This document shows positions 1 to 10,813 of a stretch of DNA of 19,112 nucleotides, piece after piece. The stretch is taken from positions 1 through 19,112 of the forward strand of contig JANXOQ010000011.1 of the NCBI GenBank assembly GCA_025357775.1, written 5' to 3'. Positions within the stretch are counted from its first letter, which is position 1. Each line of letters starts with the position of its first letter. Below the pieces are notes generated by a model, which did no database searches, was not told where the DNA came from, and saw only the letters and a program-made list of their open reading frames with translations. Source of the stretch: Ferruginibacter sp. (GTDB lineage Bacteria > Bacteroidota > Bacteroidia > Chitinophagales > Chitinophagaceae). A program made the position numbers and the translations under genes.

Positions 1-385
1 TAGCTTTTATTATGGGGTAAACAAGTGCCTACTTCAATACATATAATTTTGGATATTAAGCAATTTTTTATTGTTGATGGGTTTTTATTTACAAAAAATG
101 TTTACTGCTTTTTTAAAGTAATAAAACACTACAAATTTTAATACATTTTATGCGAAAGAGGGGAAAAAATTAACAATATGTTTATTGGTAACTTTGTAAA
201 TAAACAATGTAAGTGTTAAACTAAAGTTGGTTATTATTGCCACTCTACAGGAAGTAAAAGCTTAATTGTATTGTGAATGAACAATGGTTAATAAATTGAA
301 CTATAAATAAAATATTTATGCAAAAAAATTATACAAAACTTGCATCAATATAAACTCTTAAACCAAAAATTCTATTGCCCTAAAT
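1..385. other. AT-rich intergenic region without a recognised gene
   Basis: No reading frame of useful length or recognisable RNA gene is visible on either strand, and stop codons are dense in all frames. The only notable motif is TAACTTTG at 189-196, which fits the Bacteroidota -7 consensus TAnnTTTG but lacks a convincing TTTG about 19-20 nt upstream. It lies about 190 nt before the flavin reductase start. A gene ending to the left of the window cannot be excluded. Confidence 0.5.
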
Positions 386-1276
386 ATGCTTAGCCTCAAT
401 CTACAAAATCTTACTCCCTCCGAAATTCAAAATTACCTACAACATGCTGTAGCCCCACGCCCCATTGCATTTGCTTCTACTATAGATATTGATGGAAACG
501 TAAATCTTTCTCCTTTTAGTTTTTTTAATTTGTTTTCAAGTAACCCACCCATTGTAATTTTTTCGCCAGCAAGGCGAGTGAGAGATAATACAACTAAGCA
601 TACATTGCAAAATGTATTGGCAGTGGCAGAGGTAGTAATAAACGTTGTTGATTATAATATGTTGCAGCAGATGAGCCTTGCTAGTTGCGAATTTACAAAA
701 GGAGAAAATGAATTTGTAAAAGCAGGTTTTACAGAAGAAAAAGCTACAATGGTAAAACCACCCATGGTAAAAGAGAGCAAAATAAAACTAGAGTGCAAGG
801 TTATAGAAGTAAAACCCCTAGGAACAGAAGGTGGTGCAGGAAACCTAGTTATTTGCGAAGTGCTCTATATGCATATAGACGAAAATATTTTAGATGAAAA
901 TAAAAAAATAGATCAAACAAAAATACAACACATAGCAAGGCTAGGTGGTGATTGGTATTGCAAAGTAGATGAATCAAATTTGTTTAAAGTAGCAAAGCCA
1001 AATGTACAATTAGGGATAGGTATAGATAAACTTCCACAAGCAATTAGAAGCAGCAAAATACTTACTGGTAACCACCTTGGGCAATTAGCTAACGTGCATG
1101 ATATGCCTGTGATAGATGCAGCTTTTGAAAATGATGTATTAAAACAGATTGTACAATATTTTAGCCTTAACCCAAAAGAAATGGAAGAAGAAACACATAG
1201 GCTTGCAATAAAATATTTAGATGAAAACAATGTGGATACTGCTTGGCAAGTTTTGTTATCAAATGATATTATTTAG
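386..1276 (+). CDS. Flavin reductase-like (flavoredoxin-type) FMN-binding protein
   Basis: The 296-residue product resembles the flavin reductase-like family: split-barrel FMN-binding proteins that reduce or carry flavin, often as the reductase half of a two-component oxygenase. The N-terminal half shows the typical start APRPIAFAST (about residues 23-32), then DIDGNVNLSPFSFFN and PPIVIFSPARR (about 54-63), which in this family build the flavin pocket. The GDWYCKV stretch near residue 189 is followed by a C-terminal extension of roughly 95 residues that I do not assign to a domain. The ATG at 386 has no strong Shine-Dalgarno sequence, as is usual in this phylum. The gene is single, with rpmH facing it downstream. 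The physiological substrate cannot be read from sequence. Family assignment is firm, exact role unknown. Confidence 0.82.
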   Translation: MLSLNLQNLTPSEIQNYLQHAVAPRPIAFASTIDIDGNVNLSPFSFFNLFSSNPPIVIFSPARRVRDNTTKHTLQNVLAVAEVVINVVDYNMLQQMSLASCEFTKGENEFVKAGFTEEKATMVKPPMVKESKIKLECKVIEVKPLGTEGGAGNLVICEVLYMHIDENILDENKKIDQTKIQHIARLGGDWYCKVDESNLFKVAKPNVQLGIGIDKLPQAIRSSKILTGNHLGQLANVHDMPVIDAAFENDVLKQIVQYFSLNPKEMEEETHRLAIKYLDENNVDTAWQVLLSNDII

Positions 1277-1356
1277 TTTTAAAAAATATTTATTTTTGAT
1301 TTTTACTGGATGTATAAACTTTATAAAACCTGTATCACAAATAAAATATTTTCCCA

Positions 1357-1386
1357 ATAAAAAAAACCCTCCAATAAAAGAGGGTT
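1357..1386 (-). terminator. Rho-independent terminator downstream of rpmH
   Basis: An inverted repeat AACCCTC (1365-1371) / GAGGGTT (1380-1386) with an 8-nt loop is followed on the minus strand by a run of Ts (plus-strand As 1359-1366). It sits 38 nt after the rpmH stop and would end the murI-rpmH direction of transcription. Confidence 0.75.
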
Positions 1387-1423
1387 GTAAATATATTTTT
1401 GCAAAAATGCAAAATAATTGTTT

Positions 1424-1591
1424 TTATTTTTTTGAACCGTGCTCATCAGATACTGTCAATTTATGACGTCCTTTTGCTCTTCTACTTGCTAGTACCTTAC
1501 GGCCGTTTGCAGTACTCATACGCTCACGAAATCCATGTACAGATTTTCTACGACGGGTATGGGGTTGGTAGGTTCTTTTTTTTCCTGGCAT
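1424..1591 (-). CDS. rpmH: 50S ribosomal protein L34
   Basis: A 55-codon reading frame on the minus strand encodes L34, a small basic protein of the large ribosomal subunit. The translation begins [17 protein letters not shown] and contains the near-invariant family core HGFRERM (residues 19-25), [16 protein letters not shown] (27-42) and LTVSDEH (45-51). A purine-rich AAAAGGA lies about 20 nt before the ATG, too far away to be a typical ribosome binding site. The gene lies 133 nt downstream of murI on the same strand and ends at a terminator, so it may be read from its own promoter or by read-through from murI. Unlike the arrangement in many bacteria, no rnpA or dnaA is next to it within the window. 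Confidence 0.95.
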   Translation of the reverse strand: MPGKKRTYQPHTRRRKSVHGFRERMSTANGRKVLASRRAKGRHKLTVSDEHGSKK

Positions 1592-1724
1592 TGTTTATAT
1601 TTTTTCGTCCTTTTACAAAAATTGTTTAATTCATTATCGCTGGCAAGGCACCATCCCCGCCGCTTGTGAAAGGATTGTAAAAGTAGGGTATTATTTTTAA
1701 ATAGCTAAGAAAAAGGGCGATAAT
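1592..1724 (-). other. murI-rpmH spacer / possible rpmH leader
   Basis: This 133-nt gap contains a short G+C-rich patch (about 1640-1665) in otherwise AT-rich DNA. On the minus strand, TACTTTTA near 1670-1680 is one base away from the -7 consensus TAnnTTTG, but there is no clear -33 element. No terminator is seen after murI, so co-transcription of murI and rpmH is possible. Confidence 0.35.
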
Positions 1725-2552
1725 TTATAATTTTATTGGCAAAGCACTAACCTCTTCTCCAAAAAATATGGATGCATGGCTATTAAAATCTTCAACATTT
1801 CCAGTGGTATAAAAATTTCTTTTGGCATTTTTAGTGCATAATTTATCAATCTCTGTGTGTTTTTGTAAATATTTTACCAAACTAGCTGCTACTATTTTCC
1901 CTTGAGAAACCACATTAACCCCTGCAGGTATAAATTGTTTTATTTTATCTATTAACAATGGATAATGGGTACATGCCAATAAAATACAATCTATATCCTC
2001 ATCATTCAACAATAATTGATTGATATGTTTTTGTACTGACTCATTTGCTTCTATGGAGTAATGCTTACCCTCTTCCACCAATTGTACCCAAGCAGGGCAG
2101 GCCTCTTGTGTTACTTTTATTTGAGGGTAAAATTTTTCTATTTCTAATAAATAAGATTGAGATAAAACAGTACCTGCCGTAGCCATTATGCCTACATGAT
2201 TGGTTAGCGTATAATTTTTTATTACTTCAGATGTGGGGCGTATTACACCCAATACTCTTTTATTACTGTCTATGTTAGGTAAATCTTTTTGTTGTATACT
2301 TCTCAATGCCTTTGCTGATGCAGTATTACAAGCCAAAATTACCAATGGGCAGCCTTGTTTAAAAAACCATTTTACAGCATCTAAAGTATAATTATAAACA
2401 GTATTAAAATCTAAAGGCCCATAAGGTGCTCTTGCATTATCCCCAAGGTATATAAAATCATATTGAGGTAAGCTGCTACACAATTCTTTTAAAACAGTAA
2501 GTCCACCATAGCCACTATCAAATACAGCAATAGGAAATTTTTCAGCATTCAT
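1725..2552 (-). CDS. murI: Glutamate racemase
   Basis: Glutamate racemase interconverts L- and D-glutamate in the cytoplasm and supplies the D-Glu of peptidoglycan stem peptides. The 275-residue protein matches family length. It shows the expected landmarks: FDSGYGGLTV (11-20, with Asp12), YLGDNARAPYG (35-45), LACNTASA with catalytic Cys75, and the second half-site LLACTHYPLL with catalytic Cys194. The cofactor-independent two-cysteine mechanism is therefore intact. The ATG at 2552 is supported by the motif FPIAVFDSG right after it and by TATTTTTG (2558-2565 on the minus strand) ending 5 nt upstream, which would give an almost leaderless mRNA. The upstream M36 gene has its own terminator, so murI starts a new unit that may continue into rpmH. 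Confidence 0.95.
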   Translation of the reverse strand: MNAEKFPIAVFDSGYGGLTVLKELCSSLPQYDFIYLGDNARAPYGPLDFNTVYNYTLDAVKWFFKQGCPLVILACNTASAKALRSIQQKDLPNIDSNKRVLGVIRPTSEVIKNYTLTNHVGIMATAGTVLSQSYLLEIEKFYPQIKVTQEACPAWVQLVEEGKHYSIEANESVQKHINQLLLNDEDIDCILLACTHYPLLIDKIKQFIPAGVNVVSQGKIVAASLVKYLQKHTEIDKLCTKNAKRNFYTTGNVEDFNSHASIFFGEEVSALPIKL

Positions 2553-2565
2553 ATTTGCAAAAATA
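2553..2565 (-). promoter_or_regulatory. Candidate -7 element of murI abutting the start codon
   Basis: Minus-strand TATTTTTG (2558-2565) fits TAnnTTTG and is separated from the ATG by only CAAAT. No clear TTTG is visible 19-20 nt further upstream, so this is weaker than the trmH and rlmN promoters. Confidence 0.4.
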
Positions 2566-2663
2566 TAGTAGGCTATCTTATAAAAAAATTATGTGCATTT
2601 CAGACAGCTGCTTCTGACCAGTGGCTCACCGACAGACATTAGCTGTTTAAATTTGAAATGAAC

Positions 2664-2700
2664 CAAAAAAATCCCGGTCAAACAATAAGTGACCGGGATT
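2664..2700 (-). terminator. Rho-independent terminator of the M36 peptidase gene
   Basis: Perfect 11-bp inverted repeat AATCCCGGTCA (2670-2680) / TGACCGGGATT (2690-2700) with a 9-nt loop, followed on the minus strand by TTTTTT (plus-strand As 2664-2669). It starts 18 nt beyond the peptidase stop codon. Confidence 0.85.
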
Positions 2701-2717
2701 GAAAAAATATTTTTGTA

Positions 2718-5700
2718 TTAATATTTCACAATTTTTTGTGTAGCTAATTTAGTACCATTAGCATCAGAAATAGTTACAAAATAGGTGCCTGCCGCATATG
2801 GAGATAAATCTATTTTTGCAGTACCATATCTACCTGTAAAGGTTAATATTTGTGTAATTAATTTAGCTCCTTTGCTATCTAATATTCTCACTCCTCTTGC
2901 TTGTGGTACTATGGTAGAGCTATAGTAGCTTATGTTTACGATACCATTAGTTGGGTTTGGAGAAGCAAATAATTTATCATTTGAACCTGGCACATCTGCC
3001 ACAGTAACAATATTTGAAATACCACTACAATTAGTAGCTAAATCTGTAACTGTTACTTGATATGCACCAAAATCATCTAACAAGCCATTCGCTTTGGTAA
3101 TAGATGCTGCTGTATTGCCAATAACCGAATTATTTCTTGTCCATTTATAACTGTAATTACCCACTGGGCTCACGGTAGTGTATACACCCCCATTTGTATA
3201 AGGGTTAAAATTTAATACTGGGGCACCAGTTAATACAACCACAGGAGGAGTGCCCACTTTTGCTGTAACGCTATTAGAAGTAGCAGCAGTACAAGTGCCT
3301 GAAGAAACTACGCATCTGTATTTATAGTTAGACTGTGCCACAGTAAGACCTGTAAGTGTTAGCGTACTCGAAGTAGCAGAAGTTATTGCCGTAAAGGTTA
3401 CACCAGCATCTGTACTTACAAACCATTGATATGCTAAACTAGAACCAGAACCTACGACTGTAAATGCAGCAGTAGTAGCACAAGATGTAATGTCTTGTGG
3501 TTGTGTAGTTATTGATGGAGCAGAAGTAATATTAACCACAACCTCAGTACGTGGGCTTTCGCAAATACCAGTTGTTTGACTAACAAAATATGAGGTACTA
3601 CCAGTAGCAATTGCTAATGGCGTTGGTGCACCTGAAAGTGGTGTAGTAGCAGTTGCCGATATGTACCATTTAATATTAGTACCTGTAGCCGTTAAAGCAG
3701 ATGGAGAACTACCCTGGCAGTATGATATTGGTGAAGTAGAAGCCGGTGCTGTTGGCGTAGGTAATATATTTATAACCAAACTTGCTCTTGGGCTTTCGCA
3801 ACCGCTTGTAGATTGGCTAACAAAGTACGTTGTAGGTAAAACAGTGCTAGGGATAGGGGCTGATGCCGTACCAGTACCACCTGAAATTGAAGTATACCAA
3901 AGTAGGTTTGTACCAGTAGCTGTAAGTGGTAATGCAATACTATTTTGGCAATATGCAAGTGGAGATACAACAACTGGTGCAGCGGGGGTAGCTACCACAG
4001 CAATTACACCCGATGCAGATACGATAGCGCCAGTTGTAGTTATAGTATAATTAAATGTACCAGAACCTGTTGGGCTACCTGATATAGTATATATTCCATT
4101 TGTGCCACCAGCATAAGTACCAATAACGCCTAACGGTAAGCCTGTAACCGTAGCACCAGTTACACCTCCTCCAGTAGAATAGGTAATATTAATAATAGAG
4201 CTTGTTACACAGATTGTTTGATTGGTTGTACCAGTTGCAGATGTTAACGTTATTGATGGTGGTGTTACTACTGAAATTGTACCTGTTTTAATTTGTACAC
4301 TACAACCGCCAGATGTAGTAACTGTATAATTAAATGTACCAGCAATGGTAGGTGTACCACTAATAGTTATTGCACCATTTGTACCGCCTGAGTATACTCC
4401 AGTAACTCCTGTAGGTAACCCAGTAATAGTAGCTCCTGTTACTCCCCCTGTTGTGCTATAAGTAATATTAGTTATAACAGTATTTGTAATTATGCTTTGA
4501 TTGGTTGTAGCAGCCGCAGAAGTTAGCACTAATGTACTAGCTGTATTAATAGTTATGCTTCCTGCTGAATTAGCAACTGCAGAGCCTCCTGATGTTGTAA
4601 CGGTATAATTAAAAATACCAGTTACAGTTGGCGTACCACTAATTGTAAAAGTACCGTTTGTACCTCCAGAATAAATACCAGTAACTCCAGCAGGTAATCC
4701 ACTAACTGTAACTCCTGTTATTCCACCAGCCCCAGTGTATACAATATTTGTAATACTATTTGTAATACATAATGTTTGAGCAGATGTACTAGCAGCAGAT
4801 GTTAATAGAATGGAAGGACCATTAACAACATTTATGGTTCCAGCAGAGGTGATTACCCCACAACCACCAGAGGTAGTAATCGTATAATTAAATGAACCAG
4901 TTACAGTAGGTGTACCACTAATGGTTATCACGCCATTTGTACCACCTGTATAAACCCCAGTAACCCCAGTAGGTAAGCCTGTAACTACTGCTCCCGTTAT
5001 GCCATTAGCCGTGCTATAAGTTATATTAGTTATAGATGAGTTTACCGTTACTGTTTGATTTGTAGTGACAGCCAGTGATGTTAGTGATATAGTACTTGCA
5101 GCGCTCACATTTATTGAACCAGTTGCAGTAGCGATAGTAGTACCGCCAGTAGTTGTAATTGTATAGTTAAAAGTGCCAGTAGCTGTTGGAGTACCAGATA
5201 TTGTGAAATTACCAGCAGAGTAAGAACCAGTTACACCTGTTGGTAAGCCTGTTACAGAAGCTCCAGTAACCCCACCAGCTGTCGTATATGTAATATTTGT
5301 AATTGCGTTATTTATACACACTGTTTGGTTAGCAGTACTAGCAGCTGATGACAATGAAATACTTGGTACCAACGACACTGTAATTGTTCCTGTTGCAGTT
5401 ACTGTGCCACAACCGCCTACAGATGTAATGGTGAAACTGAAAGTTCCTGTTACTGTTGGATTACCACTAATTGTTACAATACCGCCTGAATATGTACCCG
5501 AAACACCTGCAGGTAAGCCTGTAACTGTTGCTCCCGTAATACCGTTTGTAGTACTGTAGGTTATATTTACAATACTTGTATTAACATTTACAGTTTGATT
5601 TGTAGTAGCCGCAGCCGAGGTTAAACCAATAGTAGAAGCAGCATTAACCAATATGGACCCAATTGCAGTAGCATTGGAAGTACCGCCACTTGTTGTAACT

Positions 5701-8621
5701 GTATAATTAAAATTACCTGCTGTAGTTGCAGTTCCAGATATTGTAAAAGTACCAGAAGAATAAACTCCCGTAACACCTGATGGTAAACCTGAAACCGTAG
5801 CTCCTGTAGCTCCACCAGATGTTGTATAGACAATGTTTACAATAGCCGAATTATTACAAATTACCTGTGCAGAAGTAACTGCCGCAGATGAAAGTGTGAT
5901 TGCAGGTACAGATACTCCCGTTACGGTTAACGTTGCAACATCGGATGTAGTTGTAGCGCAACCTATAGAAATAATGCAACGATATTTGTTGTTATTCATA
6001 GCTGTGGTTACAGCATTCAAAGTAAGTGTTGGTGTAATTACAGCTGGTACTACGTTTGCCCACGTACTACCACCATTTGTGCTCACTTGCCATGTATAAA
6101 TTAAATTTACATCAGTGCCTGCACTAGCAGTAAAAGGGGCATTTGCTCCAGATGCAACATTTAAATCTATAGGTTGTGTAACGATAGTAGGTGCAGGTGG
6201 CAAAGCTGTAGAGGCAGTTTGATCTAAGACACTGTTGGAACTTCCTTGATTAGCGCCATAGCCTAATCCTCTTTTTGCGAACGCTGTCCACATGGCACAT
6301 GCATGACGTCCAGCATATAGATTTCTATCGGCAGCTAGAATTGCATCTCTTTGATCAACAAAACCGGGCGTGCAGGGCTGTAATTTTAAACCCTCCATTA
6401 CTAATTTCATTGCTATAATATTACCAGCATTAGTTGAAGGAGAGTAATCATATAAATTAGGACTTATTACTCCTTCTTGGTTAATAATAGCCCAAGTCAT
6501 TTCCCAGATAGCAGTACACCATACCTCTCCAATGTTATGAATACCTCCACAATATGTGGCATCTCCAACATTTGCATAAGTTTCATTATTTATAGCTGTA
6601 TTGGTAGAGTAAGGTTTTATCCTAAAACCTGCACCAGTAGGAGTTTGACCATTTGCATACGTACCTATTGATCGAGATAATGCTCCGTCAGTAAGTAGAG
6701 CTGTAGCCCAATTTGTTGAAACCATTAACCCAAAAAAATCGCTCCAACCTTCAGAGCCATTTTCTCTTGTATTACCACAATAATTGTTGGCTGGTGCGTT
6801 TGAACCTAAGCAAGAGCTGTTTCCTGGACCACCTGTCAATCTTGTAGAGATACCATGCCCAAATTCGTGAGCTATGATTCCGTTATCCAAATCTCCGTCA
6901 AATCTTATTCCTGCTAGCGTAATATTCAAATTATTTGCTACTTGAGCAGCAATAATTGCTCCATCTGCTTGACTTACCATTACAGCAGGTATTGTTATAG
7001 TATTATCTGTACCACCCATTACAATAGGTGCTGTAGCTGCATTATTTATCATTACAATTCCTACAGCACCAGCTGCTTGTGCAGCTAAAGCTTTTATTAC
7101 AAAACTACAAGTACCCCTGTTAATAATAGCAATTTTACCTGTCAGAACATTTGTAGGTGCACCACCGCATGCCTCATGGGCTGTTCCAGAAGCATCATCA
7201 AACCAAACAGCTTGGGCAGTTACAGGTCCTACATCTTGCAATTTATTAGCTGTACTAAAACCACTTTCAACATTCACATAATCACCTCCAATAGATGAAG
7301 GAGTATTTACTCTACACAATAAATTTGTACCAGCGGCATCAAACAAATACATTCTCATCCTAGGGCGCCCTCCATCAACAGGTGTGGAAAAATTTGCATT
7401 GTTTGTTCCTGTTCCACTCTGAGCCAAGGCTATAACATCATCACCACCATTACCACCTCTTCCTAAGTTGTTTTTTTGAAAATTTCCCGCTGGTTCATTA
7501 AAACCGTATTGGTAAGAAATATCATGCATAATATTATTCCAATAAAAAAGATTCGTTGTAGCAAAACGTTGGAAACCAATAGGGTCTGTAGGAGTAATAG
7601 AATAATTTGGTGGGAAATTAAACGTTAGTGGATCGGGAACTGTTGTAGATACAGCAGGTAAACCAGTATTTTGGTCGCTTGAGGCTCTATCTTCTGTAGC
7701 CCATACATTATTTCCTCTTGAAATGGTATAATCATTCGTTCCATCACTATGCCAACCAAGTGTAGATGCATTACCTACTGCTGGAGTCCAAGGATTTGAT
7801 CTAACCGCAGCAGTACCTCCAGGATGAACTGGGCTTTCTGCAGGATATGGAATAACTAAATAACTTGCTCCTGCTACTGCAGTTGGACTAGAGAAAATAC
7901 TGTTGTTTTCAAATTTTATTTTTTCTACTTTTTGTAGATTTAATGACTTTGCGGGGAATATTTTTTTTTCAATAATGGTTTCTTTTTTATCAAAATTTTC
8001 ATAAACAGTAAAATTTTGCTTGCCTAATATTTTTCCAGTTTTAGCATCAACAAAGATTTCCCAAATATCATCTTTTCCTTTTGGTGCTACCACTACAGAC
8101 CAAATTAAATTAATAGACTTTATTTTTCCAGCTGTCTCTATTGGCATCCATATCAATTCACCTGTTACTTTTTCTGATACATTTGAATATTTCCCAAAGT
8201 CAAATTTATTTTTTGTAGATGAGCTAATATGTAGATTGGGAGTAGTAAGTTTTTCTTCTTCAAAAGCTACTTTCACAGCATCTGTAACATTTAAACCCGC
8301 TGTTGTAGGGTCAGAAACTAACTCTTCTACGTTGTCAATAAAATTACCTGCTTTTGATAATAATTTATCATCCCTAAAGGCAAGTACCTTCATTTGGTTT
8401 CTTATAGGTAAACTTTTAAAGGATTGTAGGATGTATACATATTGTATACCATCGGCGTTATAGCTATCAGAGATAATATAATTTTCAAGATTTTTTTGTG
8501 TTAAACCAATTTCTTTATTATGACTCGTTACTAGAATTGTGGCAGCAGAATTATTTTTCTGTTGTGCTTTGGTCATTAACAAAGAGAATATGGTGAGAAT
8601 AATTAGAAAAATTTTCTTCAT
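2718..8621 (-). CDS. Secreted M36 (fungalysin-type) metallopeptidase with PA domain, beta-repeat array and T9SS sorting domain
   Basis: This 1967-residue extracellular zinc peptidase has a signal peptide at 1-19 ([19 protein letters not shown]). A propeptide resembling the FTP/PepSY regions of fungalysins follows (about 20-210). The M36 catalytic part spans about 260-810, with a protease-associated (PA) domain inserted at about 455-570. The zinc site HEFGH is at 585-589, and [10 protein letters not shown] supplies the likely third ligand Glu624. Next come an Ig-like domain (about 810-905), seven beta repeats of about 91 residues (906-1545), two domains each with a YCQ motif and a closing CESPR motif (about 1545-1700), and two more Ig-like domains (about 1700-1880). 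The C-terminal sorting domain starts at [10 protein letters not shown] and ends QKIVKY. Known for such tails: export through the outer membrane by T9SS, then attachment or release. Single gene with its own terminator. The natural substrate is unknown. Confidence 0.93.
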   Translation of the reverse strand: MKKIFLIILTIFSLLMTKAQQKNNSAATILVTSHNKEIGLTQKNLENYIISDSYNADGIQYVYILQSFKSLPIRNQMKVLAFRDDKLLSKAGNFIDNVEELVSDPTTAGLNVTDAVKVAFEEEKLTTPNLHISSSTKNKFDFGKYSNVSEKVTGELIWMPIETAGKIKSINLIWSVVVAPKGKDDIWEIFVDAKTGKILGKQNFTVYENFDKKETIIEKKIFPAKSLNLQKVEKIKFENNSIFSSPTAVAGASYLVIPYPAESPVHPGGTAAVRSNPWTPAVGNASTLGWHSDGTNDYTISRGNNVWATEDRASSDQNTGLPAVSTTVPDPLTFNFPPNYSITPTDPIGFQRFATTNLFYWNNIMHDISYQYGFNEPAGNFQKNNLGRGGNGGDDVIALAQSGTGTNNANFSTPVDGGRPRMRMYLFDAAGTNLLCRVNTPSSIGGDYVNVESGFSTANKLQDVGPVTAQAVWFDDASGTAHEACGGAPTNVLTGKIAIINRGTCSFVIKALAAQAAGAVGIVMINNAATAPIVMGGTDNTITIPAVMVSQADGAIIAAQVANNLNITLAGIRFDGDLDNGIIAHEFGHGISTRLTGGPGNSSCLGSNAPANNYCGNTRENGSEGWSDFFGLMVSTNWATALLTDGALSRSIGTYANGQTPTGAGFRIKPYSTNTAINNETYANVGDATYCGGIHNIGEVWCTAIWEMTWAIINQEGVISPNLYDYSPSTNAGNIIAMKLVMEGLKLQPCTPGFVDQRDAILAADRNLYAGRHACAMWTAFAKRGLGYGANQGSSNSVLDQTASTALPPAPTIVTQPIDLNVASGANAPFTASAGTDVNLIYTWQVSTNGGSTWANVVPAVITPTLTLNAVTTAMNNNKYRCIISIGCATTTSDVATLTVTGVSVPAITLSSAAVTSAQVICNNSAIVNIVYTTSGGATGATVSGLPSGVTGVYSSGTFTISGTATTAGNFNYTVTTSGGTSNATAIGSILVNAASTIGLTSAAATTNQTVNVNTSIVNITYSTTNGITGATVTGLPAGVSGTYSGGIVTISGNPTVTGTFSFTITSVGGCGTVTATGTITVSLVPSISLSSAASTANQTVCINNAITNITYTTAGGVTGASVTGLPTGVTGSYSAGNFTISGTPTATGTFNYTITTTGGTTIATATGSINVSAASTISLTSLAVTTNQTVTVNSSITNITYSTANGITGAVVTGLPTGVTGVYTGGTNGVITISGTPTVTGSFNYTITTSGGCGVITSAGTINVVNGPSILLTSAASTSAQTLCITNSITNIVYTGAGGITGVTVSGLPAGVTGIYSGGTNGTFTISGTPTVTGIFNYTVTTSGGSAVANSAGSITINTASTLVLTSAAATTNQSIITNTVITNITYSTTGGVTGATITGLPTGVTGVYSGGTNGAITISGTPTIAGTFNYTVTTSGGCSVQIKTGTISVVTPPSITLTSATGTTNQTICVTSSIINITYSTGGGVTGATVTGLPLGVIGTYAGGTNGIYTISGSPTGSGTFNYTITTTGAIVSASGVIAVVATPAAPVVVSPLAYCQNSIALPLTATGTNLLWYTSISGGTGTASAPIPSTVLPTTYFVSQSTSGCESPRASLVINILPTPTAPASTSPISYCQGSSPSALTATGTNIKWYISATATTPLSGAPTPLAIATGSTSYFVSQTTGICESPRTEVVVNITSAPSITTQPQDITSCATTAAFTVVGSGSSLAYQWFVSTDAGVTFTAITSATSSTLTLTGLTVAQSNYKYRCVVSSGTCTAATSNSVTAKVGTPPVVVLTGAPVLNFNPYTNGGVYTTVSPVGNYSYKWTRNNSVIGNTAASITKANGLLDDFGAYQVTVTDLATNCSGISNIVTVADVPGSNDKLFASPNPTNGIVNISYYSSTIVPQARGVRILDSKGAKLITQILTFTGRYGTAKIDLSPYAAGTYFVTISDANGTKLATQKIVKY
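3987..5906 (-). repeat. Seven tandem beta repeats (about 91 residues each) within the M36 peptidase
   Basis: The encoded units share a signature of the form [PS]-x-I-x-L-[TS]-S-A, then TNQT, NITYST, [18 protein letters not shown], ISGTPTxTGTFNYT and a closing GxI-x-V. They alternate strictly: units 1, 3, 5 and 7 begin PAI/PSI and carry one Cys in the second strand (VICNN, TVCIN, TLCIT, TICVT). Units 2, 4 and 6 begin STI/STL and carry one Cys near the end (GGCGT, GGCGV, GGCSV). The nucleotide sequence is also repetitive, about 270 bp per unit, making this a likely site of recombination and misassembly. Confidence 0.9.
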
Positions 8622-8820
8622 GGTTATATGTTTTTTATAATTGCAATTTACATATTTTTTGTTAAAAAATTATGCTACTTGTATTAATGCTTTGAAAGAG
8701 CTTACAATGAAAAATAAATCACAGTAGAGATACTTTTTAATTATATTGTTTACTTAAATCAAAAGTTACTTTATTTTTTGTAACTATGCCACCTAACTCA
8801 TACCTTACCTTATCCTCTCA

Positions 8821-8841
8821 AGTTTCGTGTATCACGAAACT
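8821..8841. promoter_or_regulatory. Perfect palindrome, candidate operator or hairpin
   Basis: AGTTTCGTG (8821-8829), TAT, CACGAAACT (8833-8841) form a 9-bp perfect inverted repeat with a 3-nt centre. It lies 200 nt upstream of the M36 start and about 330 nt before the atpA promoter. No U-run follows on either strand, which argues against a terminator and leaves a regulator binding site or RNA hairpin as options. Confidence 0.4.
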
Positions 8842-9123
8842 ATTTACTTTTATTAAGTACTAATGCAGAATATATTTTGATTTTTTTACATGGAGTGTAG
8901 GGTAAGCTTTTAAAGCACATTTGATTAAATAAATATACATTGTTTTTATTCTATTTCTTCGTATTGGTGTGTGGCAAATGCAACAACGAAGTAAAAATAT
9001 TTGCAGAAATAAATCCAATCCAATGTGTTGGCGTATTTTCAGTAGGTGACCTAGCAACCAAAAGCAAGAATTTTAAATGCCCTCTAAAAAAACTACTTTT
9101 TTTAATAATACCCCCAACTCTTT

Positions 9124-9155
9124 TTTGCAAATACAGCCACTATTACCTACTTTTG
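9124..9155 (+). promoter_or_regulatory. Bacteroidota-type promoter of atpA
   Basis: TTTG at 9124-9127, a 20-nt spacer, then TACTTTTG at 9148-9155 matches the phylum consensus TTTG-N19/20-TAnnTTTG. Transcription would begin near 9160 and give a leader of about 60 nt before the atpA ATG. Confidence 0.7.
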
Positions 9156-9222
9156 CACCCTAAAATCACCCTTATTAAAAATAGTGGGTTACATATACAA
9201 ATCAATAAAATAACACAAGTTC

Positions 9223-10800
9223 ATGGTAGAAATTAAACCAGATGAAATATCAGCAATACTTCGTCAGCAATTAAGCAACTTTAATGCAGGTGCAAATTTA
9301 GAAGAGGTAGGTACAGTATTGCAAGTAGGTGATGGTATTGCTCGTGTATACGGGCTTAACAATGTACGCTCTGGTGAGCTTGTGGAGTTTGATAATGGCG
9401 TAAAAGCTATTGCCTTAAACTTAGAAGAAGACAATGTAGGTGTGGTACTAATGGGTGATAGCGGTGCAATACGAGAAGGTGATAAAGTAAAACGTACCAA
9501 CCAAATTGCTTCTATAAAAGTAGGTGAAGGTATGTGCGGACGTGTAATAAATACTTTGGGTGAGCCAATAGATGGTAAAGGACCAATAAAAGGCGATTTG
9601 TATGAAATGCCTTTGGAAAGAAAAGCACCTGGTGTAATTTTTCGTGAGCCAGTTACGGAGCCCTTGCAAACAGGTATAAAAGCCATAGATGCTATGATAC
9701 CTGTAGGGCGTGGGCAGCGAGAACTAATTATTGGTGATAGACAAACAGGAAAATCTGCTATTGCCATTGACACCATCATAAACCAAAAAGAATTTTTTGC
9801 GGCAGGAAAACCTGTTTATTGTATATATGTAGCTATTGGGCAAAAAGCATCTACTATTGCTGGTGTAATGAAAACATTGGAAGAAAACGGCGCAATGGCC
9901 TACACTACTATTGTGGCGGCATCAGCAGCTGACCCAGCTCCACTTCAATTCTACGCTCCGTTTGCGGGTGCAGCTATTGGGGAGTTTTTTAGAGATACCG
10001 GTCGTCCTGCATTAATAATTTATGATGATTTATCTAAGCAAGCCGTGGCTTACCGTGAGGTATCTTTATTGCTTCGTCGCCCTCCGGGTCGTGAGGCTTA
10101 CCCTGGTGATGTATTTTACCTTCATAGTCGTTTATTAGAAAGAGCTGCTAAGGTTGTTTCTAAAGATGAAATTGCTCGTCAAATGAATGATTTGCCAGAT
10201 TCTATTAAGCATTTGGTAAAAGGTGGTGGTTCATTAACCGCATTGCCTATTATTGAAACACAAGCGGGTGATGTATCTGCTTATATTCCTACCAACGTAA
10301 TTTCAATTACTGACGGACAGATTTTCTTAGAGGGTAACTTATTTAATGCGGGTATTCGTCCTGCTATTAATGTGGGTATTTCTGTAAGCCGTGTGGGTGG
10401 TAATGCACAAATAAAATCAATGAAAAAAGTGGCTGGTACACTTAAGCTTGACCAAGCATTGTACCGAGAGCTTGAAGCGTTTTCTAAATTTGGTGGTGAC
10501 CTTGATGCTGCTACAAAAAACGTAATAGACAAAGGTGCTCGTAATGTGGAGATTTTAAAACAACCACAGTACACCCCATATGCAGTAGAAAAACAAGTAG
10601 CTATTATTTACCTAGGTACACAAGGGTTATTAAGAAACGTATCTGTAAAAAAAGTAAAAGAATTTGAAGAGCATTTTTTAATGGAAATGAACAACAAATT
10701 GCCAGAAGTACTAACAGAATTTAAAAAAGGTGCTTTGCCAGAAGATGGTTTGAAGAAAATGGTAGAACTAGCAAATAGCATTATCCCACAGTACAAATAA
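9223..10800 (+). CDS. atpA: F1Fo ATP synthase subunit alpha
   Basis: This is the alpha subunit of the catalytic F1 head. It alternates with beta subunits on the cytoplasmic side of the membrane and carries the non-catalytic nucleotide sites. The 525-residue protein has full family length. It shows the beta-barrel start ([11 protein letters not shown], 36-45), Walker A GDRQTGKS (171-178), [12 protein letters not shown] (263-274), [29 protein letters not shown] (282-310, only the first and last parts being diagnostic) and SVSRVGG (387-393), whose Arg390 corresponds to the arginine that reaches into the beta catalytic site. The start matches the normal N-terminus [10 protein letters not shown]. 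Oddity: no atpH lies upstream and no atpG downstream. The gene has its own promoter and terminator and so appears to be expressed alone. Confidence 0.98.
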   Translation: MVEIKPDEISAILRQQLSNFNAGANLEEVGTVLQVGDGIARVYGLNNVRSGELVEFDNGVKAIALNLEEDNVGVVLMGDSGAIREGDKVKRTNQIASIKVGEGMCGRVINTLGEPIDGKGPIKGDLYEMPLERKAPGVIFREPVTEPLQTGIKAIDAMIPVGRGQRELIIGDRQTGKSAIAIDTIINQKEFFAAGKPVYCIYVAIGQKASTIAGVMKTLEENGAMAYTTIVAASAADPAPLQFYAPFAGAAIGEFFRDTGRPALIIYDDLSKQAVAYREVSLLLRRPPGREAYPGDVFYLHSRLLERAAKVVSKDEIARQMNDLPDSIKHLVKGGGSLTALPIIETQAGDVSAYIPTNVISITDGQIFLEGNLFNAGIRPAINVGISVSRVGGNAQIKSMKKVAGTLKLDQALYRELEAFSKFGGDLDAATKNVIDKGARNVEILKQPQYTPYAVEKQVAIIYLGTQGLLRNVSVKKVKEFEEHFLMEMNNKLPEVLTEFKKGALPEDGLKKMVELANSIIPQYK

Positions 10801-10813
10801 ATTTTTTTATAAA

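Larger units (their letters stand above)
8622..9222. other. Divergent intergenic region between the M36 gene and atpA
   Basis: This 601-nt stretch holds the atpA promoter at its right end and a perfect 9-bp palindrome at 8821-8841. No clean TAnnTTTG is seen on the minus strand ahead of the peptidase. Two short reading frames (8860-9057 minus, 8940-9236 plus) cross the region, but their translations look like random AT-rich sequence and resemble nothing I know. The plus one also overlaps the atpA promoter and start. No tRNA or recognisable RNA is apparent. Confidence 0.5.

Noticed and set aside
1399..1629. Plus-strand reading frame of 76 codons
   Set aside because: It lies antisense to rpmH, whose product is an unmistakable L34; the plus-strand translation has no recognisable features.
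3987..5906. Periodic DNA repeats that might suggest a CRISPR array or satellite
   Set aside because: The period is about 270 bp, an uninterrupted reading frame runs through all units, and repeats correspond to protein domains.
8860..9236. Two small overlapping reading frames (8860-9057 minus and 8940-9236 plus) upstream of atpA
   Set aside because: The translations look like random AT-rich sequence, match nothing recognised, and the plus frame runs through the atpA promoter and start.
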